From assembly GCA_031278665.1 (NCBI GenBank), contig JAITKC010000265.1, positions 1 to 5,912 on the forward strand: a stretch of DNA of 5,912 nt, given 5' to 3'. Origin of the DNA: Bifidobacteriaceae bacterium (GTDB lineage Bacteria > Actinomycetota > Actinomycetes > Actinomycetales > WQXJ01). The notes under the pieces are model-generated. The model was not told the DNA's origin. It saw only the letters and a program-made list of their open reading frames with translations, and did not search any database. This document shows positions 1-5,242 of the stretch, in pieces (position 1 is the first letter of the stretch; every line of letters begins with the position of its first letter). The position numbers and the translations under genes are program-made.

Positions 1-1208
1 GCCACCCTCGGATCGCGTTCCCCCTTCGACCCCCCCGGCACGGGCGGCGCCGCCGGCGGCGCCTGGGTCCGCGCCGGCGCCGCCGAAACCGCCACCGGCG
101 GCGGCGGCCACGTCACCACCCCCTCCAACACCACCGTCATACCCCGCACCACCACGTCGCCCTGGTCCAACACCAACACCCCGTCCCTGCCCGGAGTGAC
201 CAACTTGAAGAAGTTCACCACGTTCTGCCCGAACAAGTTCGACGCCTGCGTCGGCAAACGCCCCGCCAAATCCGTGTAACCAATAATCTTCACGCCATTC
301 GCGGTCGTCACCAACTCCCCCGCCCTCGACCCGGCCACATTCCCCCCACTCGCCGCCGCCATATCGACCACAACCGAGCCCGGCCTCATCGAGGCGACCA
401 TCTCCTCCGTCAACAACCTCGGCGCCGGGCGGCCCGGGATCAACGCCGTCGTCACCACAATATCGACGTCCCTGACCTGCTCGGCGTACATCCGCCCGGC
501 CGCGGCCGCGTAATCAGCCGACGCCTCCCTCGCATAACCGTCAACCGACTCCTGCGCCCGCGCCTCCACCCCGACGAACTCCGCCCCCATCGACTCGACC
601 TGCTCAGCCACCTCCGCCCGGATATCCGTCGCCCGCACCACCGCCCCCAACGCCCGAGCCGCCCCGATCGCCGCCAAACCCGCCACACCAGCCCCCGACA
701 CGAACACCCTCGCCGGCGGCACCTTCCCCGCCGCCGTCACCTGACCGGTGAAAAACGACCCGAACACCCCAGCCGCCTCGATCACCGCCCGATACCCGGC
801 GATATTCGCCATCGAACTAACCACATCCAAAGCCTGAGCCCGCGAAATCCTCGGCACCGAATCCATCGCCACCACCGTCACCCCAGCCGCCGCCAACCTC
901 TTCAACAACTCCGGGCTGCTCGGCGCCCCGATCAACGACACCAACACCGCGCCCGGACGCAACAACCCCACCTCCGCGTCACTCGGCGCCTCCACATTGA
1001 CAACCACATCCGCGCCCCACACCACCTCACGCGAAACCACCCCCGCCCCCGCCTCCGCGTACAACCCATCCGGGAAACACGCCAACACCCCCGCCCCCGA
1101 CTCAACCACCACCGAATAACCCAACCTCACCAACTGCGCCACCGACCCCGGCGACACCGCCACCCGACGCTCACCACCAACCGACTCCCTCGGCACACCA
1201 ATCAACAT
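1..1208 (-). CDS. pntA: NAD(P) transhydrogenase subunit alpha, 3' end beyond the window
   Basis: The product is the NAD(H)-binding domain I of the membrane-bound proton-translocating transhydrogenase, which transfers hydride between NADH and NADP+ coupled to the proton gradient. The 402 visible residues align throughout with my recall of E. coli PntA: GVPRES near the start, DSVPRISRAQ at 116-125, GAGVAG (172-177) as the Rossmann loop, then TTALIPG, NGVKIIGYTDL, GRLPTQ and a VTWPPPP element before an Ala/Pro-rich linker. R120, Q125 and D128 match the conserved Arg-Gln-Asp loop, and D195 fits NAD(H) specificity. Alanine dehydrogenase shares the fold but lacks the SRAQ and TWP elements. E. coli PntA has 510 residues, its last part being membrane helices. 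Here the window ends in the linker, so I cannot tell a full-length from a split alpha subunit. ATG 1208 matches the family start and has a Shine-Dalgarno site. Codon use is odd: all 26 visible leucines are TTG. Confidence 0.95.
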   Translation of the reverse strand, partial: MLIGVPRESVGGERRVAVSPGSVAQLVRLGYSVVVESGAGVLACFPDGLYAEAGAGVVSREVVWGADVVVNVEAPSDAEVGLLRPGAVLVSLIGAPSSPELLKRLAAAGVTVVAMDSVPRISRAQALDVVSSMANIAGYRAVIEAAGVFGSFFTGQVTAAGKVPPARVFVSGAGVAGLAAIGAARALGAVVRATDIRAEVAEQVESMGAEFVGVEARAQESVDGYAREASADYAAAAGRMYAEQVRDVDIVVTTALIPGRPAPRLLTEEMVASMRPGSVVVDMAAASGGNVAGSRAGELVTTANGVKIIGYTDLAGRLPTQASNLFGQNVVNFFKLVTPGRDGVLVLDQGDVVVRGMTVVLEGVVTWPPPPVAVSAAPARTQAPPAAPPVPGGSKGERDPRV

Positions 1209-1217
1209 GAAACTGAT

Positions 1218-1225
1218 CCCTTTCC
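1218..1225 (-). promoter_or_regulatory. Ribosome binding site of pntA
   Basis: GGAAAGGG on the minus strand ends 9 bases before the ATG at 1208. It supports that start, which also agrees with the family N-terminus. Confidence 0.65.
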
Positions 1226-1358
1226 TTGAACGTTTTGGCCCCGCCCCCGACTTGCCGGTCTGGTGTCCCGGCCCGCCCGGAGCGGGTTTGCGGCGGCGGC
1301 GCCGTTGGCGACGGCGTTCCAGGCGCAAGCGAAGGCGCCGCCGGCCGCGGTCGTGCGA

Positions 1359-1378
1359 CCCGGCATCGATCAGCCGGG
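1359..1378 (-). terminator. Possible terminator hairpin after the alcohol dehydrogenase
   Basis: CCCGGC and GCCGGG form a perfect 6-base-pair stem around an 8-base loop, starting 3 bases after the alcohol dehydrogenase stop codon. There is no T-tract on the minus strand, so it is at most a U-less hairpin of the kind often seen in high-GC Gram-positives. The position is the main argument. Confidence 0.35.
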
Positions 1379-1381
1379 CTG

Positions 1382-2317
1382 TCAGCTCACCATCACAAGG
1401 CGACCGGTGACCTGGCCCGCCTCGAGGCGCGACAACCCTTCCGGTATCTGCTCGAACGCGATCTCCGTGACCTCGGGAGCTATCTCGCCAGCCGCCATGA
1501 GCTCATAGACGGCGGCGATGTCCTGGACGGTGCCGCCCATCGAGCCCAACAAGGACTTGTTGGCGAGCAAACTTGTCGCGTCAAACACCAGCTCCGGGTT
1601 GCCTATGCCGACCTGGACAACAGTTCCGCCCGGGCGAACGGCGTCGAGAGCCTTGCCGGTGGTTCCAAAGCCGGCGAAGTCGACCGCCAGGTCCAGATTT
1701 GACCCCGCCCAATCCGCCGCGTCGGCCACCACGCTGGCCACGCCGGCGGCTCTGATCAGCGGCCAAATGTCTTGTTTGGGCTCCGCCACACACACTTCGG
1801 CGCCCTTGAGGACTGCCACTCTCGCGGCGATCTGTCCCAGGCCGCCGAATCCGATTATGCCGACCCTCCAGCCAGGCTGGAGTCCGCCGCGGACCATCAG
1901 GGCGTGGTAGGAAGTCATGCCGGCGTCGGTGGCGGCGGCGCCCAGCGCCCAGCTAATCGAATCCGGGATTCTGATCAAGTCTTCAGGCAGCCCCTTGTAT
2001 TTGTCGGCGAAGCCTCCGGGGGCTAAGAATCCGGGAATCGGCGCCGCGCCGGAGGGGCAAACGCCCACCCGGTCGCCTATTCGCCACCCGGCGACATCGG
2101 GCCCAACGGCCGCGATCCGGCCGGCGATCTCGTGCCCCAGGGTGAGCGGCAAGGGCATGATCGCGCCCATCGCCGGGTCGGTCATGAAGCCGATGTCGGA
2201 ATGGCAAAGGCCGCAGGCTTTGACGTCGATCACGACCTCGCCGGGGCCGGCCACCGGGGCCGGCACTTGATTGAGCGCGAGGGGAAGATTGGTCCCGGTG
2301 AGTTGGTAGGCTCTCAT
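1382..2317 (-). CDS. Zinc-dependent alcohol dehydrogenase (MDR family), structural-zinc lobe missing
   Basis: This is a cytosolic medium-chain dehydrogenase expected to interconvert an alcohol and its aldehyde or ketone. The N-terminal catalytic GroES-like domain has CGLCHSD (35-41) and GHE (61-63). The catalytic zinc ligands would be C38, H62 and D131 in TDAGMTSYHA; Asp as third ligand is known in Rhodococcus-type ADHs. The Rossmann loop is GFGGLG (156-161), and E179 near the end of the second strand favours NAD(H) (inference). At 311 residues it is shorter than the usual 340-350. The deficit sits between GDRVGV and GGFADKY (about 85-106), where the family normally carries the four-Cys structural zinc lobe; only C87 remains. 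ATG 2317 has AGAAGGAG 8 bases upstream. It is the last gene of the probable SDR-MFS-ADH cluster. Codons mix C- and G-endings, unlike pntA. The substrate is unknown. Confidence 0.92.
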   Translation of the reverse strand: MRAYQLTGTNLPLALNQVPAPVAGPGEVVIDVKACGLCHSDIGFMTDPAMGAIMPLPLTLGHEIAGRIAAVGPDVAGWRIGDRVGVCPSGAAPIPGFLAPGGFADKYKGLPEDLIRIPDSISWALGAAATDAGMTSYHALMVRGGLQPGWRVGIIGFGGLGQIAARVAVLKGAEVCVAEPKQDIWPLIRAAGVASVVADAADWAGSNLDLAVDFAGFGTTGKALDAVRPGGTVVQVGIGNPELVFDATSLLANKSLLGSMGGTVQDIAAVYELMAAGEIAPEVTEIAFEQIPEGLSRLEAGQVTGRLVMVS

Positions 2318-2325
2318 GTCTTGTG

Positions 2326-2333
2326 CTCCTTCT
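2326..2333 (-). promoter_or_regulatory. Ribosome binding site of the alcohol dehydrogenase
   Basis: AGAAGGAG on the minus strand lies 8 bases before the ATG at 2317. It is the strongest Shine-Dalgarno match in the window and fixes the start. Confidence 0.8.
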
Positions 2334-2352
2334 AAATCATGTTGCGATTATT

Positions 2353-2364
2353 GGTTCTTGAACC
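2353..2364. promoter_or_regulatory. Short palindrome upstream of the alcohol dehydrogenase
   Basis: GGTTCTTGAACC is an inverted repeat with 5-base arms around TT, 36-47 bases upstream of the ADH start. It sits where a repressor or activator site could lie in a relatively AT-rich patch. No clear promoter was found beside it, so an operator role is only inferred. Confidence 0.3.
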
Positions 2365-2371
2365 GCGCCGA

Positions 2372-2394
2372 CCCGGGCGATTGTTTCGCCCGGG
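2372..2394 (-). terminator. Strong hairpin between transporter and alcohol dehydrogenase genes
   Basis: CCCGGGCGA and TCGCCCGGG form a perfect 9-base-pair stem with a 5-base loop. It lies in the 220-base gap after the MFS stop codon and before the ADH ribosome binding site. There is no T-tract on the minus strand. It may terminate or attenuate transcription, or protect the end of a processed message. Confidence 0.45.
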
Positions 2395-2465
2395 CCCCGC
2401 GGCCCACGCCGACCGATGACCGGCGCCGACTTTTCGTCACTGCGTTTTACTTCGACTTCTCGTTG

Positions 2466-2482
2466 CGTCCCGGCCGGGGACG
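2466..2482 (-). terminator. Small hairpin after the MFS transporter
   Basis: CGTCCC and GGGACG form a 6-base-pair stem with a 5-base loop, 56 bases after the MFS stop codon. It is weaker than the 2372-2394 hairpin downstream. The sequence between the two hairpins (2395-2465) shows no gene; a TTG-started 61-codon frame across it has no ribosome binding site. Confidence 0.25.
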
Positions 2483-2537
2483 GCCGCGACTGGCGACGGG
2501 CGCCCAACCGCGGGCCGGGCAAACCGCCGAGCCGCGG

Positions 2538-3989
2538 CTAGGCGGCATCGGCCTTGTCCTGGGCGGCCGGCTGCCCGGCGCGCGCGATCGGCTGCAGGAA
2601 CAACCCCAGCACCAACAGCACCAAAGCCGTCCCGATGGCGATCATCAGCGCGATCGGCATGCCGTCGGCCGGCCCTTTGATTCCGATGACCGTGGTGAAC
2701 ACGGCCAGGCCGAAGCCTCCGCCGATGGTCTGGGCCAGTTGGACAACCGAGTTGCCCATCACCCGAATATCCTCCGGCAGCTGGATTTGCGGCGCGGTGG
2801 CGAAGGTGACGCCCTGCTGACAGTTGTACACGCCGACCACCAGCATGATCGCGTAGAGCAGCCACAGTTTCATGTCCGGTTTGATGACCAGGGCCAGGAA
2901 CACGGTGATGCCAATCCGAATCAGCGTTCCCAACGTCAGAACGCCGCGGGCGTTGCCGGCTTTGCCGATCGCCTTGCCGAACAGCGGCCCCAGGAACAGC
3001 CCGACCGCCGCGATGGCCGTCGAGGTCAAGGCCGCCTGCGTGGCGGTCCCCTCCATCACATAGATCACATAGGTCGGGATGAAGAAGAACACCGCCATGC
3101 CGGAGAAGACCCCCAGCGCGTTACTCGAGGCGAGCAGCAGCGTGTTGCGGTTGCGCAGCACGGACATTGGCAGCACCGCTTTGTCGCCTTTTTTGCGCAC
3201 GATGACGATCAGGGCGATCAGGCTTAGGGCCGCCACCACCAGCATCAGGTTGTTGCCAAGGGTTCCGAACGGCAGGTAGGCCTCCCCCGAAGAAGACGGG
3301 CCGAGCGACAGCGACAGCACGATGCCGCCCATGAACAGCGTCAGCACAATACAGCCGGGCAGGTCGAAGCGGGTGGCCGAGCCGGCCCCCATGGCCGCTC
3401 CGTCCGAGCGGGAAACGCGCAATCCGACAAAGGACACGGCCGCGGCTGCGAACAACAGCCCGGCGGTGGTCAGGAAGACGGCCCGCCAGGACACGTTGTC
3501 GATCAGGAAGCCGGTGACGGCCGGCCCGATCAGCATCCCGACCGCCTGGATGGTGCCGACCACGCCGAGGAGCGTGCCGGACCGCTCTTGGCTGTACATA
3601 TCTCGAATCATCGAGTATCCGATGACGTAGACCCCGGCCGCCAGGAAGGCCCAGAACACGCTGGCGATGACGATCGTCATCATATTCGGGGCCAGCCCCC
3701 GGGCCAGGCTGACCACGCCGCCGACCACCATCGACGCGACGAAGAGGAGTCGTTTGTCGGCGGGGTTGCGGGCGCCGATGAAACCGTACAAGGGCATGGC
3801 GACCATCGACAGCAGCCCGGCGATAGTCGATGCGAGCGGGTAGAGGGCCGCGCCGCCGATGCCCTTGGCGGCGGCCGGCAAGGCCGTCGCCAACCCGGAG
3901 GACGCGAATATCGCGCCGAATAGCCCGAGGTAGACACCGATCAACGTGATCGACTTCTTGGCCGGCGCGGCGGTCTGGAATGGATTCAT
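2538..3989 (-). CDS. MFS transporter, 14 transmembrane segments, DHA2-like
   Basis: This is a secondary transporter of the plasma membrane with 483 residues. I count 14 hydrophobic segments: six before a hydrophilic loop at about 190-215, two extra central ones, then six more. That is the layout of the DHA2 drug:proton antiporter group. Between segments 2 and 3, YGFIGARNPADKRLLF (68-83) stands where motif A should be, but it is degenerate. In segment 5, G151, G155-P156 and G160 match the antiporter motif C pattern. The frame stays open upstream to 4061, but the ATG at 3989 has GAGAGG 9 bases before it and starts the family-like N-terminus; the upstream extension crosses a hairpin. It lies between the SDR and the ADH on the same strand, so it probably moves their substrate or product. 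Export or import is unresolved, and the substrate is unknown. Confidence 0.92.
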   Translation of the reverse strand: MNPFQTAAPAKKSITLIGVYLGLFGAIFASSGLATALPAAAKGIGGAALYPLASTIAGLLSMVAMPLYGFIGARNPADKRLLFVASMVVGGVVSLARGLAPNMMTIVIASVFWAFLAAGVYVIGYSMIRDMYSQERSGTLLGVVGTIQAVGMLIGPAVTGFLIDNVSWRAVFLTTAGLLFAAAAVSFVGLRVSRSDGAAMGAGSATRFDLPGCIVLTLFMGGIVLSLSLGPSSSGEAYLPFGTLGNNLMLVVAALSLIALIVIVRKKGDKAVLPMSVLRNRNTLLLASSNALGVFSGMAVFFFIPTYVIYVMEGTATQAALTSTAIAAVGLFLGPLFGKAIGKAGNARGVLTLGTLIRIGITVFLALVIKPDMKLWLLYAIMLVVGVYNCQQGVTFATAPQIQLPEDIRVMGNSVVQLAQTIGGGFGLAVFTTVIGIKGPADGMPIALMIAIGTALVLLVLGLFLQPIARAGQPAAQDKADAA

Positions 3990-3998
3990 GAGATTAGG

Positions 3999-4004
3999 CC
4001 TCTC
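3999..4004 (-). promoter_or_regulatory. Ribosome binding site that sets the MFS start
   Basis: GAGAGG on the minus strand lies 9 bases before the ATG at 3989. The longer frame, beginning at 4061, has no such site and would place coding sequence through the 4058-4090 hairpin, so 3989 is preferred. Confidence 0.6.
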
Positions 4005-4035
4005 AGACGGGGGTGGGGGTGACACTGCGGATGCG

Positions 4036-4051
4036 CGGCCCCACCGGGCCG
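4036..4051 (-). repeat. Second hairpin in the SDR-MFS gap
   Basis: CGGCCC and GGGCCG form a 6-base-pair stem with the 4-base loop CACC. It follows the larger 4058-4090 hairpin directly in the direction of transcription, about 30 bases before the MFS ribosome binding site. Confidence 0.35.
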
Positions 4052-4057
4052 GCCGCG

Positions 4058-4090
4058 CCACCCCGCGCCGTTCGCCCCCGCGCGGGGTGG
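4058..4090 (-). terminator. Long GC hairpin between SDR and MFS genes
   Basis: CCACCCCGCGC and GCGCGGGGTGG form a perfect 11-base-pair stem with an 11-base loop, extendable by one wobble and one further pair. It lies 40 bases after the SDR stop codon. No T-tract follows. With its smaller neighbour it could attenuate read-through into the transporter gene or stabilise the upstream message. Confidence 0.5.
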
Positions 4091-4130
4091 TGGCCGGACC
4101 GGCGTCAGGCCGGCGCGGCGCGAATCGCCG

Positions 4131-5009
4131 TCAGGCTTGGGCTTGTTTGGCCATCTTCATTTTGAGTTGAAGCAGCTCCGGATCCGGCCCGCGGGCGATG
4201 GTCGAGCCGCCGTCGAGCACGAACTCGAGGCCGGCGACGAACTTGGCCTCGTCCGAGACCAGGAAGGTGATGGCGTTGGCCGTCTCCCAGACCGTCTTGC
4301 GACCGCCCTTGAGCAGGACCGACGCGTCGTGTCTGGCGACCGCCTCGTCCTGGTCTATGCCGCCCTGGAGATATTGCACGCCCTCGGTGCCCATGATGCT
4401 CGCCACCTGGCCCAGGACCAGCGTGTTGATGCGCACCCCCATCGGGGCGTAGTAGCGGGCAGACAGTTCGCCCCACTTGTTCATCGCGGCCTTGGATAGC
4501 GCGTAGAACCCGTAGCCGACGTGGACGCCGGTGCCGTTTTGGCGGCTGGCGATCGACGACACGTTGACGATCGCACCGCCGGTTTCTTGTTCGGCCATGA
4601 TCGGAGCGCATTCCAGCGTGCACCAGACGCAGCCGACCAGGTCGACGTCGAACAATCGGTTGACGGCGTCAAGGGTGGCGGTGTTGGTCTCAAAGTCGAA
4701 CTCAAGGGTGATGCCGACGTTGTAAACCATGATGTCGATCCGGCCGTACTTGTCTTTGACGTCCTGGAAGAGCTTGGCGCATTGGTCTCGGTCGACCACG
4801 TCCATGGCGTAGGCCCAGCCCTTGCCGCCTTCTTTGGCGATCATGTCGATTGTCGTCTGGGCTCTGTCAAGGTGCCTGGCGACGGCGACGACTGTGGCGC
4901 CGTGACGGGAAAGGCCGAGACAGGTGGCGCGCCCGTTGCCAAGACCTGGCCCCGGCGACTGCCCGCCGCCGACAACTACCGCTACTCTTCCTGACAAATC
5001 GTGTTCCAT
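4131..5009 (-). CDS. Short-chain dehydrogenase/reductase with an extended glycine-rich loop
   Basis: This is a cytosolic NAD(P)-dependent oxidoreductase of the classical SDR fold with 292 residues. The cofactor loop is GGGQSPGPGLGNGRA (14-28), longer than the usual TGxxxGxG; related SDRs with a GNGxA variant exist. R45 at the end of the second strand suggests NADP(H) (inference). DV at 70-71 and YNVG (96-99, usually NNAG) follow. The active site shows S151-S152 and Y169-A-L-S-K173. Two usual positions differ: the tetrad Asn appears as D123 (DVDLVG), and the PG motif after the catalytic helix reads L199-G200. The domain ends around DGGST, followed by an extra tail of about 20 residues rich in Lys/Met/Gln. 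The frame is open up to 5048, but ATG 5009 has GGAGGG 8 bases before it and begins the standard GRVAVV strand. It is the first gene of the cluster; the substrate is unknown. Confidence 0.93.
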   Translation of the reverse strand: MEHDLSGRVAVVVGGGQSPGPGLGNGRATCLGLSRHGATVVAVARHLDRAQTTIDMIAKEGGKGWAYAMDVVDRDQCAKLFQDVKDKYGRIDIMVYNVGITLEFDFETNTATLDAVNRLFDVDLVGCVWCTLECAPIMAEQETGGAIVNVSSIASRQNGTGVHVGYGFYALSKAAMNKWGELSARYYAPMGVRINTLVLGQVASIMGTEGVQYLQGGIDQDEAVARHDASVLLKGGRKTVWETANAITFLVSDEAKFVAGLEFVLDGGSTIARGPDPELLQLKMKMAKQAQA

Positions 5010-5017
5010 TGCAAAAT

Positions 5018-5023
5018 CCCTCC
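5018..5023 (-). promoter_or_regulatory. Ribosome binding site that sets the SDR start
   Basis: GGAGGG on the minus strand lies 8 bases before the ATG at 5009. This decides against the 13-residue longer frame beginning at 5048. Confidence 0.8.
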
Positions 5024-5037
5024 GTTGGAATCTGCCG

Positions 5038-5060
5038 GGGCCGAGCATCGACGTCGGCCC
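5038..5060 (-). promoter_or_regulatory. Leader hairpin of the SDR message
   Basis: GGGCCGA and TCGGCCC form a perfect 7-base-pair stem with a 9-base loop, 14 bases upstream of the Shine-Dalgarno site. If transcription starts near 5066, as the candidate promoter suggests, this stem is near the 5' end of the message and could affect translation or stability. Confidence 0.35.
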
Positions 5061-5072
5061 GGATTGGTTGGA

Positions 5073-5101
5073 ACGCTATTCCCGCAGGTGGGGGGCGACA
5101 A
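5073..5101 (-). promoter_or_regulatory. Candidate promoter of the SDR-MFS-ADH cluster
   Basis: TTGTCG (5101-5096) and TAGCGT (5078-5073) are spaced by 17 bases on the minus strand. The -10 fits the loose TANNNT form of high-GC Gram-positives; the -35 matches the consensus at four of six bases. The leader would be about 57 bases. The match is modest, and the main support is the adjoining inverted repeat. Confidence 0.35.
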
Positions 5102-5129
5102 CTGGCAATCGCGCGGGAACGTGCCAGTT
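5100..5129. promoter_or_regulatory. Inverted repeat overlapping the -35 box, possible operator
   Basis: AACTGGCA and TGCCAGTT are perfect 8-base arms separated by 14 bases, so the arm centres are 22 bases apart, about two helical turns. This is usual for a site bound by a dimeric regulator. Its left arm touches the candidate -35 box, which would suit a repressor. No regulator gene is in the window. Confidence 0.45.
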
Positions 5130-5149
5130 TCGGGCAGGGCGGCGAAAGC

Positions 5150-5164
5150 GTGCGACAATCGCAC
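5150..5164. promoter_or_regulatory. Second palindrome in the SDR leader
   Basis: GTGCGACAATCGCAC has perfect 6-base arms around CAA, about 140 bases upstream of the SDR start. It may be a second regulator site, or a small hairpin in the tail of the preceding message. Confidence 0.35.
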
Positions 5165-5193
5165 ATTTAGGCGGACCTGTCAGACTTGCCGCC

Positions 5194-5242
5194 GGTCAAG
5201 GCTGGTCAGGGCCGGTCAAGCTGGTCAGGACTGGTCAGGGCT
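5194..5242 (-). repeat. Five tandem copies of a 10-base unit at a stop codon
   Basis: On the plus strand the unit GGTCARGRCY starts at 5194, 5204, 5214, 5223 and 5233; the third copy is one base short. On the minus strand it reads as repeated TGACC, and the last copy contains the TGA stop codon of the membrane-protein gene. The remainder lies in the gap to the SDR. Confidence 0.75.

Larger units (their letters stand above)
1209..1381. other. Intergenic gap, alcohol dehydrogenase to pntA
   Basis: This 173-base gap holds the pntA ribosome binding site at one end and a small hairpin (1359-1378) at the other. Between them is very GC-rich sequence in which I see no convincing -10/-35 pair and no small gene. 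Short open frames on the plus strand here give Arg-rich low-complexity peptides with no family resemblance. The switch in codon style between the two genes falls in this gap. Confidence 0.6.

Noticed and set aside
1272..1289. Plus-strand hairpin CCCGC/GCGGG followed by TTT
   Set aside because: Only 5 base pairs and three Ts, and no plus-strand gene ends here.
2337..2522. Possible 61-residue small protein in the MFS-ADH gap
   Set aside because: TTG start without a ribosome binding site, low-complexity basic product, and it reads through two hairpins.
2316..3227. Long plus-strand open frame of 303 codons opposite the MFS gene
   Set aside because: Its product is rich in His, Gln, Arg and Asp with no domain, as expected from the complement of a membrane protein gene in GC-rich DNA. 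The minus-strand frame has 14 clear membrane segments.
3990..4061. N-terminal extension of the MFS protein by 24 residues
   Set aside because: Pro/Arg/Ser-rich, crosses part of a strong hairpin and lacks a ribosome binding site. The ATG at 3989 has one.
4105..4623. Minus-strand frame of 172 codons overlapping the SDR
   Set aside because: Arg/His-rich product without motifs; it is out of frame with the SDR, whose catalytic motifs are clear.
5010..5048. N-terminal extension of the SDR by 13 residues
   Set aside because: It would translate through the Shine-Dalgarno site of the ATG at 5009 and adds nothing to the fold.
5164..5199. Promoter made of TTGACC (5199-5194) and TAAATG (5169-5164)
   Set aside because: The spacer is 24 bases, too long for a sigma-70 type promoter.
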